DNA of 36,717 bases from Bacillota bacterium (GTDB taxonomy: Bacteria; Bacillota; Clostridia; Lachnospirales; Lachnospiraceae), in contig JAEZVF010000016.1 of the NCBI GenBank assembly GCA_023443225.1, positions 1 through 36,717 on the forward strand. The letters are read 5' to 3'. Each line of letters begins with the position of its first letter. The stretch's first letter is position 1. This document shows, in pieces, positions 1-7,845 of the stretch. Below the pieces are notes generated by a model. That model saw only the letters and a list, made by a program, of their open reading frames with translations. It searched no databases and was not told where the DNA came from. The position numbers were made by a program, and so were the translations under genes.

Positions 1-98
1 ACTGGTATAATAACCTAAGAATTCATGGTTCTCTAGATTATATGACGCCAGTTGAATATAAAAAGATATTTTCAAGAAAAGCGAGAAAAGTAGCTTAA
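1..98 (+). CDS. IS3-family (IS150-like) transposase orfB, C-terminal end cut by the window edge
   Basis: The reading frame entering from the left edge ends with about 31 residues including YNNLRIHGSLDYMTPVEY and a basic tail, then TAA at 96-98. The 'YN..R.H..L...TP.EY' pattern is the usual C-terminus of IS3/IS150-type DDE transposases, after the catalytic Glu. The rest of the element lies outside the window, so its integrity cannot be judged. It ends about 60 bp before a ligase gene with no 5' half, so the insertion may have removed that half. Confidence 0.75.
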   Translation, partial: WYNNLRIHGSLDYMTPVEYKKIFSRKARKVA

Positions 99-159
99 TA
101 AGTTTTTTCATTTATAGCTATAAAAAAGGTTACAACCCTGCCATCTTGAATGAGGTTTT

Positions 160-669
<510 letters not shown>

Positions 670-895
670 AAAGCAGAAAATGAAGTAGCTTTTCAGTACA
701 AATTGCTACAGGATTCTAATAAAAATACTCCTCCACCTAGGGGTTACTGTTTATTTGTGACATCATTATTGTACTCTCAAGGCATGTTGAGACGGTATGT
801 CTGATGTTACGTAAAGATAAATAAAGAGGCCTCAAGGGGCTTGAAATCAGAGGTTTGCAGACTTTCGTGAATAATCCGGACTAAAATACATCACC
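670..895. other. Intergenic DNA between the ligase fragment and the IS21 element
   Basis: No reading frame with a start and ribosome binding site is visible. A hairpin (TGAAAAGC...GCTTTTCA) lies just after the ligase stop at about 666-694 but has no U-tract. The rest looks like non-coding or decayed sequence outside the IS21 ends. Confidence 0.4.
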
Positions 896-903
896 TGTCC
901 GGT

Positions 904-962
904 CGATGAAAATCAACATTCCGTTTTAGAAGAAATCACGATTCCGTCAAACGGAAATCATT
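904..962. repeat. Left multi-part terminal inverted repeat of the IS21 element
   Basis: The reverse complement of this block aligns with 3371-3426 over nearly its whole length. Shared segments in order are ATGATTTCCG, CGG, CGTGATTTC, CGGAA, GATT and CATCG. Multiple transposase-binding repeats inside each end are typical of IS21. The istA promoter presumably lies just inside, before the ribosome binding site GGAGG at 1021. Confidence 0.7.
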
Positions 963-1033
963 TCTCTGTAAATATATCTTATAATGGTCTAATGCATCGA
1001 TAGATGTAAATCCATTATAAGGAGGTCGTAAAT

Positions 1034-2569
1034 ATGACCAAATATCGTGAAATCATAAGGCTTACAAGTCTTGGATTCACTCAACGTAACATCATGCAAA
1101 GCTGTGATGTTGCCCAGAAAACTGTCGTCAAGGTTCAACACCGTGCCAAAGAGCTTAATCTCTCTTGGCCATTAGATGAATCAATGACAGATGATGCTTT
1201 AGAGAAACTGATGTTTCCTAAAAGCAGTAAGGAAGTTAACAATAAGCGAATGCCCAACTTTGCTCACATCCGTAAGGAACTACTCCGCAACGGTGTCAGT
1301 AAAAAGCTCCTGTGGACAGAATATATGGAGGAGTGCCGCCTTAATAGCGAAGAACCACTCATGTATTCTCAGTTCTGCTATTACATCCAACAAGATGAAC
1401 AGAAACGCCGCGCTACCATGCATATCAATCGGAAGCCTGGCGAACAAGTGGAAGTTGATTGGGCCGGAGATCCGGCACATATCATTGATCCTGATACCGG
1501 TGAAATCATCAATGCCTACGTATTCATTGGTGTTATGACATACAGTCAGTTTACATATGCGGAAGCATTCATTAATGAGAAACAACGGGCTTGGATTGCT
1601 GCGCATGTTCACATGTATGAATACTTCGGTGGCGTTGCAAAGATACTGGTTCCCGATAATTGTAAGACCGCTGTTGTTCATAATGGTGGCTGGTATAACC
1701 AACAATTAAATACCGTATATCATGAAATGGCAGAACACTATGGAACCGCTATTATTCCAGCAAGGGTTCGTAAACCAAAGGATAAGCCAAATGCGGAAGG
1801 AAGCGTGGGAAATATATCTACGTGGATCATTGCTGCACTTCGGAATGAACAGTTCTTTTCTCTAGCCGAGCTAAACCGAGCAATTAAGGAAAAGCTGGAC
1901 GAGTTCAACAAAAGGCTCTTTCAAAAGAAAGAGGGTAGCCGATTGGACCTCTTCCGCGACGAAGAACTGCCATTGCTGGCTCCCCTACCTGCTACCTCTT
2001 ACGAATTGGCGGAATGGAAACAAGCCACCGTTCAGTTCAATTATCACATATCTATCGACGGAATGCTATACTCAATTCCATATGAATATATAAAACGCAA
2101 AGTCGATGTAAGGGTAACAGATAAGACAATTGAAATCTTCTACAATCATAACCGCATCGATTCCCATCGAAGGCTGCATGGCCGGAAGGGACAGTATGAC
2201 ACCATCGTGGAGCATATGCCGGAAGACCACCAGAAATATTTGGAGTGGAATGGTGACCGGTTCCGTAAATGGGCTGAGCGAATTGGAAATAATACGTACC
2301 AGGTAGTGGATGCAATCCTTACCTCCAAACGTGTGGAACAACAGACTTATAAAGGCTGTATGGGACTTCTGAAACTGGCTGATAAATATTCGGTCAAACG
2401 ATTAGAAACCGCCTGTGAAAAGGCTCTGAGCTATACAGCCACACCAAGCTATAAGAGTATCAAAAATATACTCACTGCTGGTCAGGATAAGTCTTTATCA
2501 GAAGAACAACCAGAATCCACACAGAATAAATACGGCATCACCAGAGGTGCTGGCTATTACGGGAGGTAA
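1034..2569 (+). CDS. istA: IS21-family transposase IstA
   Basis: This is the DDE transposase that cuts and joins IS21-type ends together with IstB. The protein has 511 residues. An N-terminal helix-turn-helix (about 5-45, SLGFTQRNIMQSCDVAQKTV) is followed by an rve integrase core with candidate catalytic residues D142 (VEVDWAGD), D208 (ILVPDNCK) and E255 (KPNAEGSVGN). The C-terminal beta-rich segment is typical of the family. The start ATG has GGAGG 13 bp upstream. The length is full for the family and there is no internal stop. istB begins 6 bp after its stop, so the two are co-transcribed. Confidence 0.93.
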   Translation: MTKYREIIRLTSLGFTQRNIMQSCDVAQKTVVKVQHRAKELNLSWPLDESMTDDALEKLMFPKSSKEVNNKRMPNFAHIRKELLRNGVSKKLLWTEYMEECRLNSEEPLMYSQFCYYIQQDEQKRRATMHINRKPGEQVEVDWAGDPAHIIDPDTGEIINAYVFIGVMTYSQFTYAEAFINEKQRAWIAAHVHMYEYFGGVAKILVPDNCKTAVVHNGGWYNQQLNTVYHEMAEHYGTAIIPARVRKPKDKPNAEGSVGNISTWIIAALRNEQFFSLAELNRAIKEKLDEFNKRLFQKKEGSRLDLFRDEELPLLAPLPATSYELAEWKQATVQFNYHISIDGMLYSIPYEYIKRKVDVRVTDKTIEIFYNHNRIDSHRRLHGRKGQYDTIVEHMPEDHQKYLEWNGDRFRKWAERIGNNTYQVVDAILTSKRVEQQTYKGCMGLLKLADKYSVKRLETACEKALSYTATPSYKSIKNILTAGQDKSLSEEQPESTQNKYGITRGAGYYGR

Positions 2570-2575
2570 TTACAT

Positions 2576-3352
2576 ATGACAAACCAAAGTACGATTGATA
2601 AATTAATTGAAATGCGCCTAACAACAATGGCTGATGCATTCCGTACCCAGCTGAACGATACAAAGATGAAGGATGTTCCCTTTGAGGATCGTTTCGGTAT
2701 GATGGTGGACATCGAATTTAGCAGCCGCAAAAGTAACCGACTTAAAAGATTAATTCGGAATGCTGAATTCGATCAGCCGGATGCTCATGTCTGTGATATC
2801 AATTACACTTCAGGTCGCAAGTTAAACAAAGCCCTTATACAAAGGTTGGCAACCTGCGAATATATATCTGAACACCGGAATCTATTTATTACCGGTGCAA
2901 CAGGTAGCGGAAAGACTTACATGGCTTGTGCCTTTGGTATGGAAGCCTGCAAGCAGCATTTCAATACAAAATATGTTCGACTTCCTGACCTTCTCATAGA
3001 CCTAGAAATGTCTCGGAACGAAGGTACATATAAGAAAGTTATGGCAAAGTATGCAAATCCGGTTCTTCTCATCATTGATGAATGGCTCCTACTAAAGCCA
3101 AATGAGAAGGAACAGAAAGATATCTTTGAACTGCTTCACAGGAGACGCAAGAAATCATCTACGGTATTCTGCTCTCAATATCAAAATGATGGCTGGTATC
3201 AGCAGTTGGGGGGAGAAGCGAGTCCACTGTCTGATGCTATTCTAGACCGAATCGTTCATGATGCATATAGAATAAATATTGAAAGCATTGATCCTACTAA
3301 AGATATCTCAATGCGTGAGGTGTATGGTTTGGATAAGACTTTAAGCGAGTAA
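2576..3352 (+). CDS. istB: IS21-family helper ATPase IstB
   Basis: This AAA+ ATPase (DnaC/IstB family) assembles with IstA and promotes target selection and strand transfer. In 258 residues, Walker A is GATGSGKT (107-114) and Walker B is VLLIIDEW (D168/E169); a sensor-like stretch SSTVFCSQYQ follows. The ribosome binding site GGGAGG lies within the last codons of istA, spaced correctly for the ATG at 2576, indicating translational coupling. Full length and apparently intact, so the element is potentially active. Confidence 0.93.
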   Translation: MTNQSTIDKLIEMRLTTMADAFRTQLNDTKMKDVPFEDRFGMMVDIEFSSRKSNRLKRLIRNAEFDQPDAHVCDINYTSGRKLNKALIQRLATCEYISEHRNLFITGATGSGKTYMACAFGMEACKQHFNTKYVRLPDLLIDLEMSRNEGTYKKVMAKYANPVLLIIDEWLLLKPNEKEQKDIFELLHRRRKKSSTVFCSQYQNDGWYQQLGGEASPLSDAILDRIVHDAYRINIESIDPTKDISMREVYGLDKTLSE

Positions 3353-3370
3353 ACTCGCATATGGTGTAGG

Positions 3371-3426
3371 ATGATTTCCGGTTCCGGTCACGTGATTTCC
3401 ACTTCACCGGAACTGCGATTTCATCG
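3371..3426. repeat. Right multi-part terminal inverted repeat of the IS21 element
   Basis: This is the complement of the 904-962 repeat: ATGATTTCCGG, CGTGATTTCC, CCGGAACTGCGATTTCATCG. It begins about 20 bp after the istB stop, as expected for a compact IS21 right end. Confidence 0.7.
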
Positions 3427-3534
3427 CACAAGAATATTCATTTCGGTAAGAATAGCCGATTGATGGGAACCTACGAATGAAAGAGATTGATAAACAGAGT
3501 TAAATTGAAGTTTATTGATAGGAATGGGGATAGA

Positions 3535-4125
3535 ATGAAAGTATTATTATTATGTTTAAAAGCTTTTGAAACAATGGAATTCAGCGTGTTTATTGATATT
3601 ATGGGATGGGCCAAAGACGAAGCGAATAAGGATGTTCAAGTAGAAACTTGTGGTTTTAAGAAAACTGTTCTCAGTACATTTGGAGTAACAATAGTAATGG
3701 ATAAAACCATTGATGAAATTTGTGTAGATGATTATGATGCGCTTGCAATACCAGGAGGTTTTCAGGAATATGGATTTAGGGATGAAGCTTTTCATGAGAA
3801 AACAACTAAATTGATTTGTGATTTTAATAGTCAAGCAAAACCGATTGCAACAGTTTGTGTCGCAGCATTTGCCATTGCTAGAAGTGGTATACTGAAAGGA
3901 AAAAAGGCTACAACATATCATTTACTTGATGGGGCAAGGCAGAAAGAACTTGCATCCTATGAGGGGGTTACAGTAGTAAATGAACCGGTGGTAACGGATG
4001 GAAATATCATAACATCTTATTGTCCTCAAACGGCTCCCGAAGTCGCATTTCGCTTATTGGAGATGCTAACAGATACGGAAACAGCAGATTTTATAAGAAT
4101 TATCATGGGTTACTCATCTTGTTAA
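3535..4125 (+). CDS. DJ-1/PfpI family protein (glutamine amidotransferase-like fold)
   Basis: This 196-residue protein is of the DJ-1/ThiJ/PfpI superfamily, whose members include chaperone-like stress proteins, deglycase-type enzymes and proteases. The core starts MKVLLLCLKAFETMEFSVF. An acidic segment DDYDALAIPGGF precedes the nucleophile elbow PIATVCVAAFAIA, where C108 is the expected active-site Cys, and the end reads TSYCPQTAPEVAFRLLEML. The start is set at ATG 3535, where homology begins, rather than at the in-frame TTG 48 bp upstream; a purine-rich GGGGATAG precedes it. It stands alone about 100 bp after the IS21 right end. The substrate cannot be stated. Confidence 0.8.
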   Translation: MKVLLLCLKAFETMEFSVFIDIMGWAKDEANKDVQVETCGFKKTVLSTFGVTIVMDKTIDEICVDDYDALAIPGGFQEYGFRDEAFHEKTTKLICDFNSQAKPIATVCVAAFAIARSGILKGKKATTYHLLDGARQKELASYEGVTVVNEPVVTDGNIITSYCPQTAPEVAFRLLEMLTDTETADFIRIIMGYSSC

Positions 4126-4226
4126 AATGAAGGCAGAAATAAGCATACTCCATAGTTTGCATTCTTAATATCTTTCGATAGAAAATCACAAATATAAATC
4201 AAAAAACTAAATATAGAAACTCAAAG

Positions 4227-4268
4227 AGGCGGAGTCTTCGGTCAACTTATGATCGATAGTCTTCGCCT
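4227..4268 (+). terminator. Candidate hairpin between the DJ-1 gene and the ASCH fragment
   Basis: AGGCGGAG (4227-4234) can pair with CTTCGCCT (4261-4268), 8 bp with a 26-nt loop. GTCTTCG also occurs twice inside as a direct repeat. The following ATATTTCT is only a weak U-tract, so it may be a poor terminator or a decayed leader. Confidence 0.3.
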
Positions 4269-4287
4269 ATATTTCTATTAACCGCTG

Positions 4288-4566
4288 ATGAAAGCACAAG
4301 AACTTTGGCAGGCTTATACTCATGAAAAATCTGCCTGCAAAAATGAACAATATGAAGCATGGTGTTATGGAAGCGATGATCCAGATCTGTTGTTGCAGCT
4401 GACTCTGAGTGGAATTAAGACTGCCACGGCTTCCGCCTATCCGATCTATGAATATGAAAACTGCGGTCTGCCGAAGGTGGGAGATCATAATATCATATTG
4501 AAAACGGATAGAAGTGCTCTATGCATTATTAAGACTCATCCGTTAAGGTCGTCTCGTTTAGGGTAA
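4288..4566 (+). pseudogene. ASCH-domain protein, truncated
   Basis: The 92-codon frame begins like small clostridial ASCH-domain proteins (about 150 residues, PUA-like fold, proposed RNA binding): QYEAWCYGSDDPDLLLQLTL, then GIKTATASAYPIYEYE, PKVGDHNIILKTD and ALCIIKT. After residue 82 it switches to unrelated HPLRSSRLG and stops, losing the C-terminal half. There is no convincing ribosome binding site before ATG 4288. It is most likely a dead fragment truncated by deletion or frameshift near 4530. Confidence 0.65.
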
Positions 4567-5135
4567 ACCACAGGTTGACTTGCTTCTTACATTGGCAAGA
4601 AGGGTTAAAAATGAAAGTGACAGACATGTAAAAATGCTTTTAAATTTGTATTGATTGTATTGCCTTTTGCATTGGTAGCAGGTAGCTCCATAGCAGACGT
4701 AAATGTACACTGTTAAAAAGAGAACAGTCTTCTAAAGCATATAATTGATGAGAAAGCAGTAAATTTCGAGGTTTAACAGTTCAGAAGTTTGATTATATAA
4801 TGGCTAAGGAAATTGTATCTACATACCGATATACATATCACATGGATGAATTAGAGCAGCTACGGATAGCGAACCTTTGAAGCATAAGAGTTTGCTGTCT
4901 GTTTTTTGTTAGCATAGTGATGAGTATTAGTGCTATCATGCCAGTGTTTGGAACATTGCAAAGACTCAGGTTAATGGGGATGGATTCTATACTGATTTTA
5001 TGAAATATGTGGGAACACAACAAACCTTATCCAAGTATCTTCTTTCTGACAACAGTTATATTTTGCTTGGAATTGGACTGGTGATAATTGGTCGTGAAGA
5101 AAAACATTATTAACGATAACTGTTAAAAGGAATAA
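4567..5135 (+). other. Decayed coding remnants, no intact gene
   Basis: Short protein-like runs appear in changing frames. One around 4562-4640 reads QVDLLLTLARRVKNESDRHV. One around 4799-4880 reads MAKEIVSTYRYTYHMDELEQ. A hydrophobic run lies around 4890-5000. A tail ending at about 5113 reads FMKYVGTQQTLSKYLLSDNS followed by a hydrophobic segment LLGIGLVIIG. Stops interrupt every frame. It may be the ruin of one membrane-protein gene, but I cannot identify the family. Confidence 0.35.
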
Positions 5136-5152
5136 AGGAGGTTTATTAGGAT

Positions 5153-5860
5153 ATGAGTATTTCAGGTGTAAGCAACAATTCTTATGTAAACAACTATTAT
5201 CAGAATAAAACAGGTTCATCAAAGAGAGAAACTGTACAGGAGGACGTACAGCAGGAACCGATAATTGAAAAAGAGAAAACAGAAACAACACAGCCAACAG
5301 TGACAAATCCTACATACCGTAATTCTATCATGGTAAACGGACTTTATGTAAATATCGATCCAACAAGTGAAGTTGCACGCAAAGCATATTTTGAAGAACG
5401 GGCTCGACAGATAGAGGAATCAACTTGTAAAGTGCAAAGTTATTATGCAAAAGAACATGAAGAAACGATGTCTTTTGATAATCCATTTAATCATTTACTG
5501 GAAAAGTATAATAGCAAGGTTTACAAATTATTTAAATCACCTTATTTCCGTTCTGATATGACGGAGGCGGAAAGAAAAATGGCTTTTGAGCAGGAATGTG
5601 CAATGCTTGAGGGCAGAGGTTTTTATGATTTAAATGATCCATACGCATGGGCATCATCTGGTGGAGTACCAGATCGCCAAAAACAGCTTGATGATGCAGT
5701 ACAGGCAGCACTTGACAAAAGAAGAAAAGAAAGGCTGGAAGAAGTTGGCGGTGAATCCACTTATGAAGATTATTTTAGTAAAAGCATGACAGAATTTACA
5801 GCTCGTTATTCCAATATAGATCAATCAGAAAAAATGGGACAAATTAATTTTCAGGCATAA
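5153..5860 (+). CDS. Uncharacterised 235-residue protein, first of a pair
   Basis: I do not recognise the family with confidence. The N-terminus is Ser/Asn/Tyr-rich (MSISGVSNNSYVNNYYQNKT), followed by a charged Glu/Thr-rich linker (about 25-55). A hydrophilic helical body follows, with TSEVARKAYFEERARQIEES, FRSDMTEAERKMAFEQECAM and a basic DAVQAALDKRRKERLEE. There is no signal peptide, membrane segment or catalytic motif. AAAGGAGG lies a good distance before ATG 5153. A second protein of similar flavour starts 138 bp downstream and the tail of a third lies at 7079, suggesting a multicopy local family. A cytosolic or non-classically exported structural or regulatory role is only a guess. Confidence 0.7.
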   Translation: MSISGVSNNSYVNNYYQNKTGSSKRETVQEDVQQEPIIEKEKTETTQPTVTNPTYRNSIMVNGLYVNIDPTSEVARKAYFEERARQIEESTCKVQSYYAKEHEETMSFDNPFNHLLEKYNSKVYKLFKSPYFRSDMTEAERKMAFEQECAMLEGRGFYDLNDPYAWASSGGVPDRQKQLDDAVQAALDKRRKERLEEVGGESTYEDYFSKSMTEFTARYSNIDQSEKMGQINFQA

Positions 5861-5877
5861 ATGCGATTGATGATTGA

Positions 5878-5949
5878 TATGGAGAAGAAGCAGAGGTACA
5901 AGCCGAAAAAACAGAGGATAAGACAACAGAAAGCCAGATAACCGAATGA
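5878..5949 (+). pseudogene. Short coding remnant (Glu/Lys-rich tail)
   Basis: In one frame, 23 codons read YGEEAEVQAEKTEDKTTESQ before TGA. The composition resembles a real acidic C-terminal tail, but the frame is closed 5' by TGA at 5875-5877 and has no start. It may be the displaced C-terminus of the preceding gene or of a lost paralogue. In another frame a 26-codon ATG ORF (5861-5941) overlaps it and looks like chance. Confidence 0.3.
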
Positions 5950-5998
5950 TTCCATAACAGAAGTGAAGATGATATAGGAGTACGAGAGGAGAATTAAC

Positions 5999-7060
5999 AT
6001 GGTTACAGGTAAAATATATTATGAACAACATACATCTAATGTTGAAACAGTAGCAGAAATAGATGCTGCATCAAAAAAGCACCTACTTGTGCAAATGGAG
6101 AATATGAGGAAAGCTGACCTGGACAGCTTTGAGAAAAGCAAAATTTCCGCATCAGATGTTTGTGGTTGCTATCCTAATTATCAGATTACCAGAAGTATGC
6201 CAAAGAGCATTTTCGGAGATTCCTATGGCTATGATATGCAAAAAGAGATATCAAGTCATATGAGGGACTATTATGCTGGGAATGTGAGTAAGGAAGAACT
6301 AGGCTCATATTTTGAAGAATGTTGTACTTATATGAGAATGTATCGCATGGATCGGAGGCAGACTTCTGGTACAAATACAGCAGATAACGAGCAGATTATC
6401 AGTGAAATGTATGAGATGTTTGCAAAAGAAAATCAGCGTGCAGCACGAAATGTAAACTATTCAGAAGGCATGAAAATCAATTATGAGACATATGGCAGTA
6501 ATTCCAAACAAGATGACTGGGTTTATTATAATTCAGATTATTATTATGAGTGTACTGAGACAAAAAGTAATTTGAGAGACTTTACTGCAAATATAGCATC
6601 AAAATGGGATGTAGGAGAAATTGATCCGGAGGAGATAGAACAAAATTCAAAACTTACATTAGACGGAGGTTTTGATTTCAATAGTGGATGGAATTTTACC
6701 TATCGCAATCAGGTGGGAAGAAGCAGTATGCAGGATGAATCCATGATTCCACCGGAAGATTTTGAGTTCTTTTATAAAGAAAGTGTTTCACCAAATTCAG
6801 AGAATATGGAGGAAGCATTAAAAGGGAATATGTCTGTTTCAACTGGTGGGCATAGATATAATTTTGCAATTCCATTTGAAATAAATAGAGATAGTCTTGT
6901 GGGACAGATTTTTGAAGCAGATGATTTGACAGGAGATACATTTAAGGATAAAAAAACGGTAAAAGATTTCTTGTCAGGAATTTATTTATTTACTAGATGG
7001 TATTCATTTGAAACAGGAATTAACAACACATTTGGAAACTTAATTCCGCATTATGAATAG
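5999..7060 (+). CDS. Uncharacterised 353-residue protein, second of a pair
   Basis: The family is not recognised. The protein is hydrophilic and Tyr/Asn/Glu-rich, with no signal peptide or membrane helix. Recognisable blocks are an N-terminal MVTGKIYYEQHTSNVETVAE, a segment YDMQKEISSHMRDYYAGNVS, a central EEIEQNSKLTLDGGFDFNSG and a C-terminal KTVKDFLSGIYLFTRWYSFE. AGGAGAATTAAC places a ribosome binding site just before ATG 5999. It follows the 235-residue gene in the same direction and is likely co-transcribed with it. No enzymatic motif is visible; a role as partner of the upstream protein is inferred only from adjacency and similar composition. Confidence 0.7.
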   Translation: MVTGKIYYEQHTSNVETVAEIDAASKKHLLVQMENMRKADLDSFEKSKISASDVCGCYPNYQITRSMPKSIFGDSYGYDMQKEISSHMRDYYAGNVSKEELGSYFEECCTYMRMYRMDRRQTSGTNTADNEQIISEMYEMFAKENQRAARNVNYSEGMKINYETYGSNSKQDDWVYYNSDYYYECTETKSNLRDFTANIASKWDVGEIDPEEIEQNSKLTLDGGFDFNSGWNFTYRNQVGRSSMQDESMIPPEDFEFFYKESVSPNSENMEEALKGNMSVSTGGHRYNFAIPFEINRDSLVGQIFEADDLTGDTFKDKKTVKDFLSGIYLFTRWYSFETGINNTFGNLIPHYE

Positions 7061-7078
7061 GTGAATTGAAGAGGCTAG

Positions 7079-7177
7079 CAAAACAAAGCTACCTATCAGA
7101 TAGGCGGTCAATCTTATACCAAGGAAGAAGTGGATTGTGTGGTGTTGTTGACTTATTGTGGTTCAGAGGAGAAATAA
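7079..7177 (+). pseudogene. C-terminal remnant of a third related protein
   Basis: Thirty-two codons open after a TAG read ATYQIGGQSYTKEEVDCVVL and end in tandem TAA stops. The 'IGGQSYTKEE.D' run reads like the conserved end of a real protein, yet there is no start codon or upstream body. It sits immediately after the 353-residue gene, so it is probably a leftover of a related gene or a lost C-terminal extension. Confidence 0.35.
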
Positions 7178-7199
7178 TAAGACTTGGAGGTAATAAAAA

Positions 7200-7682
7200 A
7201 TGGAATTAGAGTTTCGTCCAATTGATAGAACAAACTATAATGATTGCATAGAGTTAAGCGTTAATGAAAATCAAAAAAAATTTGTAGCACCAAACCAATA
7301 CTCGTTAGTACAAGCAGCATATGAACCTAATTTATATCCTCTTGCAATTTACAAGGAATCGCAAATGATAGGATTTATTTTATATGACTTCGATGAAGAA
7401 CTAAATGGTTGGTCAATGAGCAGATTTATGATAGGGTCATCTTTCCAAAACTGCGGATTTGGAAAACAAGCATTAAAACAGTTTTTGCTTTTTTTCAAAG
7501 AAAATTATCCGGATGTGTTAAAACTGTATACCAGCGCAGAAGTTGATAATATTGCGGCCATCGAACTATACAAAAGAGCAGGTTTTATAGAAGGTAATAT
7601 ATTTGAATATGAGGCTGGTGGAATTCAATACAAAGAGATACGGATGATGATTTCACTTGAAATTCAAGAAGAAGCAAAATGA
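7200..7682 (+). CDS. GNAT-family N-acetyltransferase (BltD/PaiA-like polyamine acetyltransferase type)
   Basis: This enzyme transfers acetyl from acetyl-CoA to an amine. At 160 residues it is full length for the family. The acetyl-CoA-binding motif is in FQNCGFGKQALKQFL (Q-x-x-G-x-G/A). The N-terminal half (LSVNENQKKFVAPNQYSLVQ, then EPNLYPLAIYKESQMIGFIL) resembles the spermine/spermidine acetyltransferase subgroup, and the C-terminal part NIAAIELYKRAGFIEG is the usual beta6-alpha4 segment. GGAGG precedes ATG 7200 and the stop is TGA. It is probably monocistronic. The substrate (polyamine, drug amine or ribosomal protein) cannot be fixed from sequence. Confidence 0.82.
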   Translation: MELEFRPIDRTNYNDCIELSVNENQKKFVAPNQYSLVQAAYEPNLYPLAIYKESQMIGFILYDFDEELNGWSMSRFMIGSSFQNCGFGKQALKQFLLFFKENYPDVLKLYTSAEVDNIAAIELYKRAGFIEGNIFEYEAGGIQYKEIRMMISLEIQEEAK

Positions 7683-7845
7683 GAATTAAATTATGAGGGC
7701 ATATGTCACATAGTTTATATATTATGATTTAATTCCTTTTCGAAGTATAATATAGGAAAATGGGCTAAGCGCCATATGTAAAAGAGCATTGTGTGACAAG
7801 TGGTTAGATTGTACTTGTGTTATTCTATATATAGGAGGTGTTGAT

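Larger units (their letters stand above)
896..3430 (+). mobile_element. IS21-family insertion sequence (istA + istB)
   Basis: A two-gene istA/istB unit of about 2.5 kb is bounded by long imperfect inverted repeats. Read outward to inward, the left end starts TGTCCGGTCGATGAAAATC at 896 and the right end (complement) starts TGTGCGATGAAATCGC at 3430. Both then continue into matching inner repeats (ATTCCG/GTTCCGG, AATCACG, GGAAATCAT). The size fits IS21 members. Boundaries rest on the shared TGT...CGATGA match; no direct target duplication was recognised, so each end could be off by some tens of bases. Confidence 0.7.

Noticed and set aside
1280..1705. Long antisense frames inside istA, the xylanase (12516-13052) and the Ca2+-ATPase (32154-32558)
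   Set aside because: They lack ribosome binding sites and family features, and lie fully opposite well-identified genes; shadows of real coding frames.
5861..5941. 26-codon ORF starting directly at the stop of the 5153-5860 gene
   Set aside because: Very basic, low-complexity product with no ribosome binding site; the overlapping frame with an acidic tail looks more like a true remnant.
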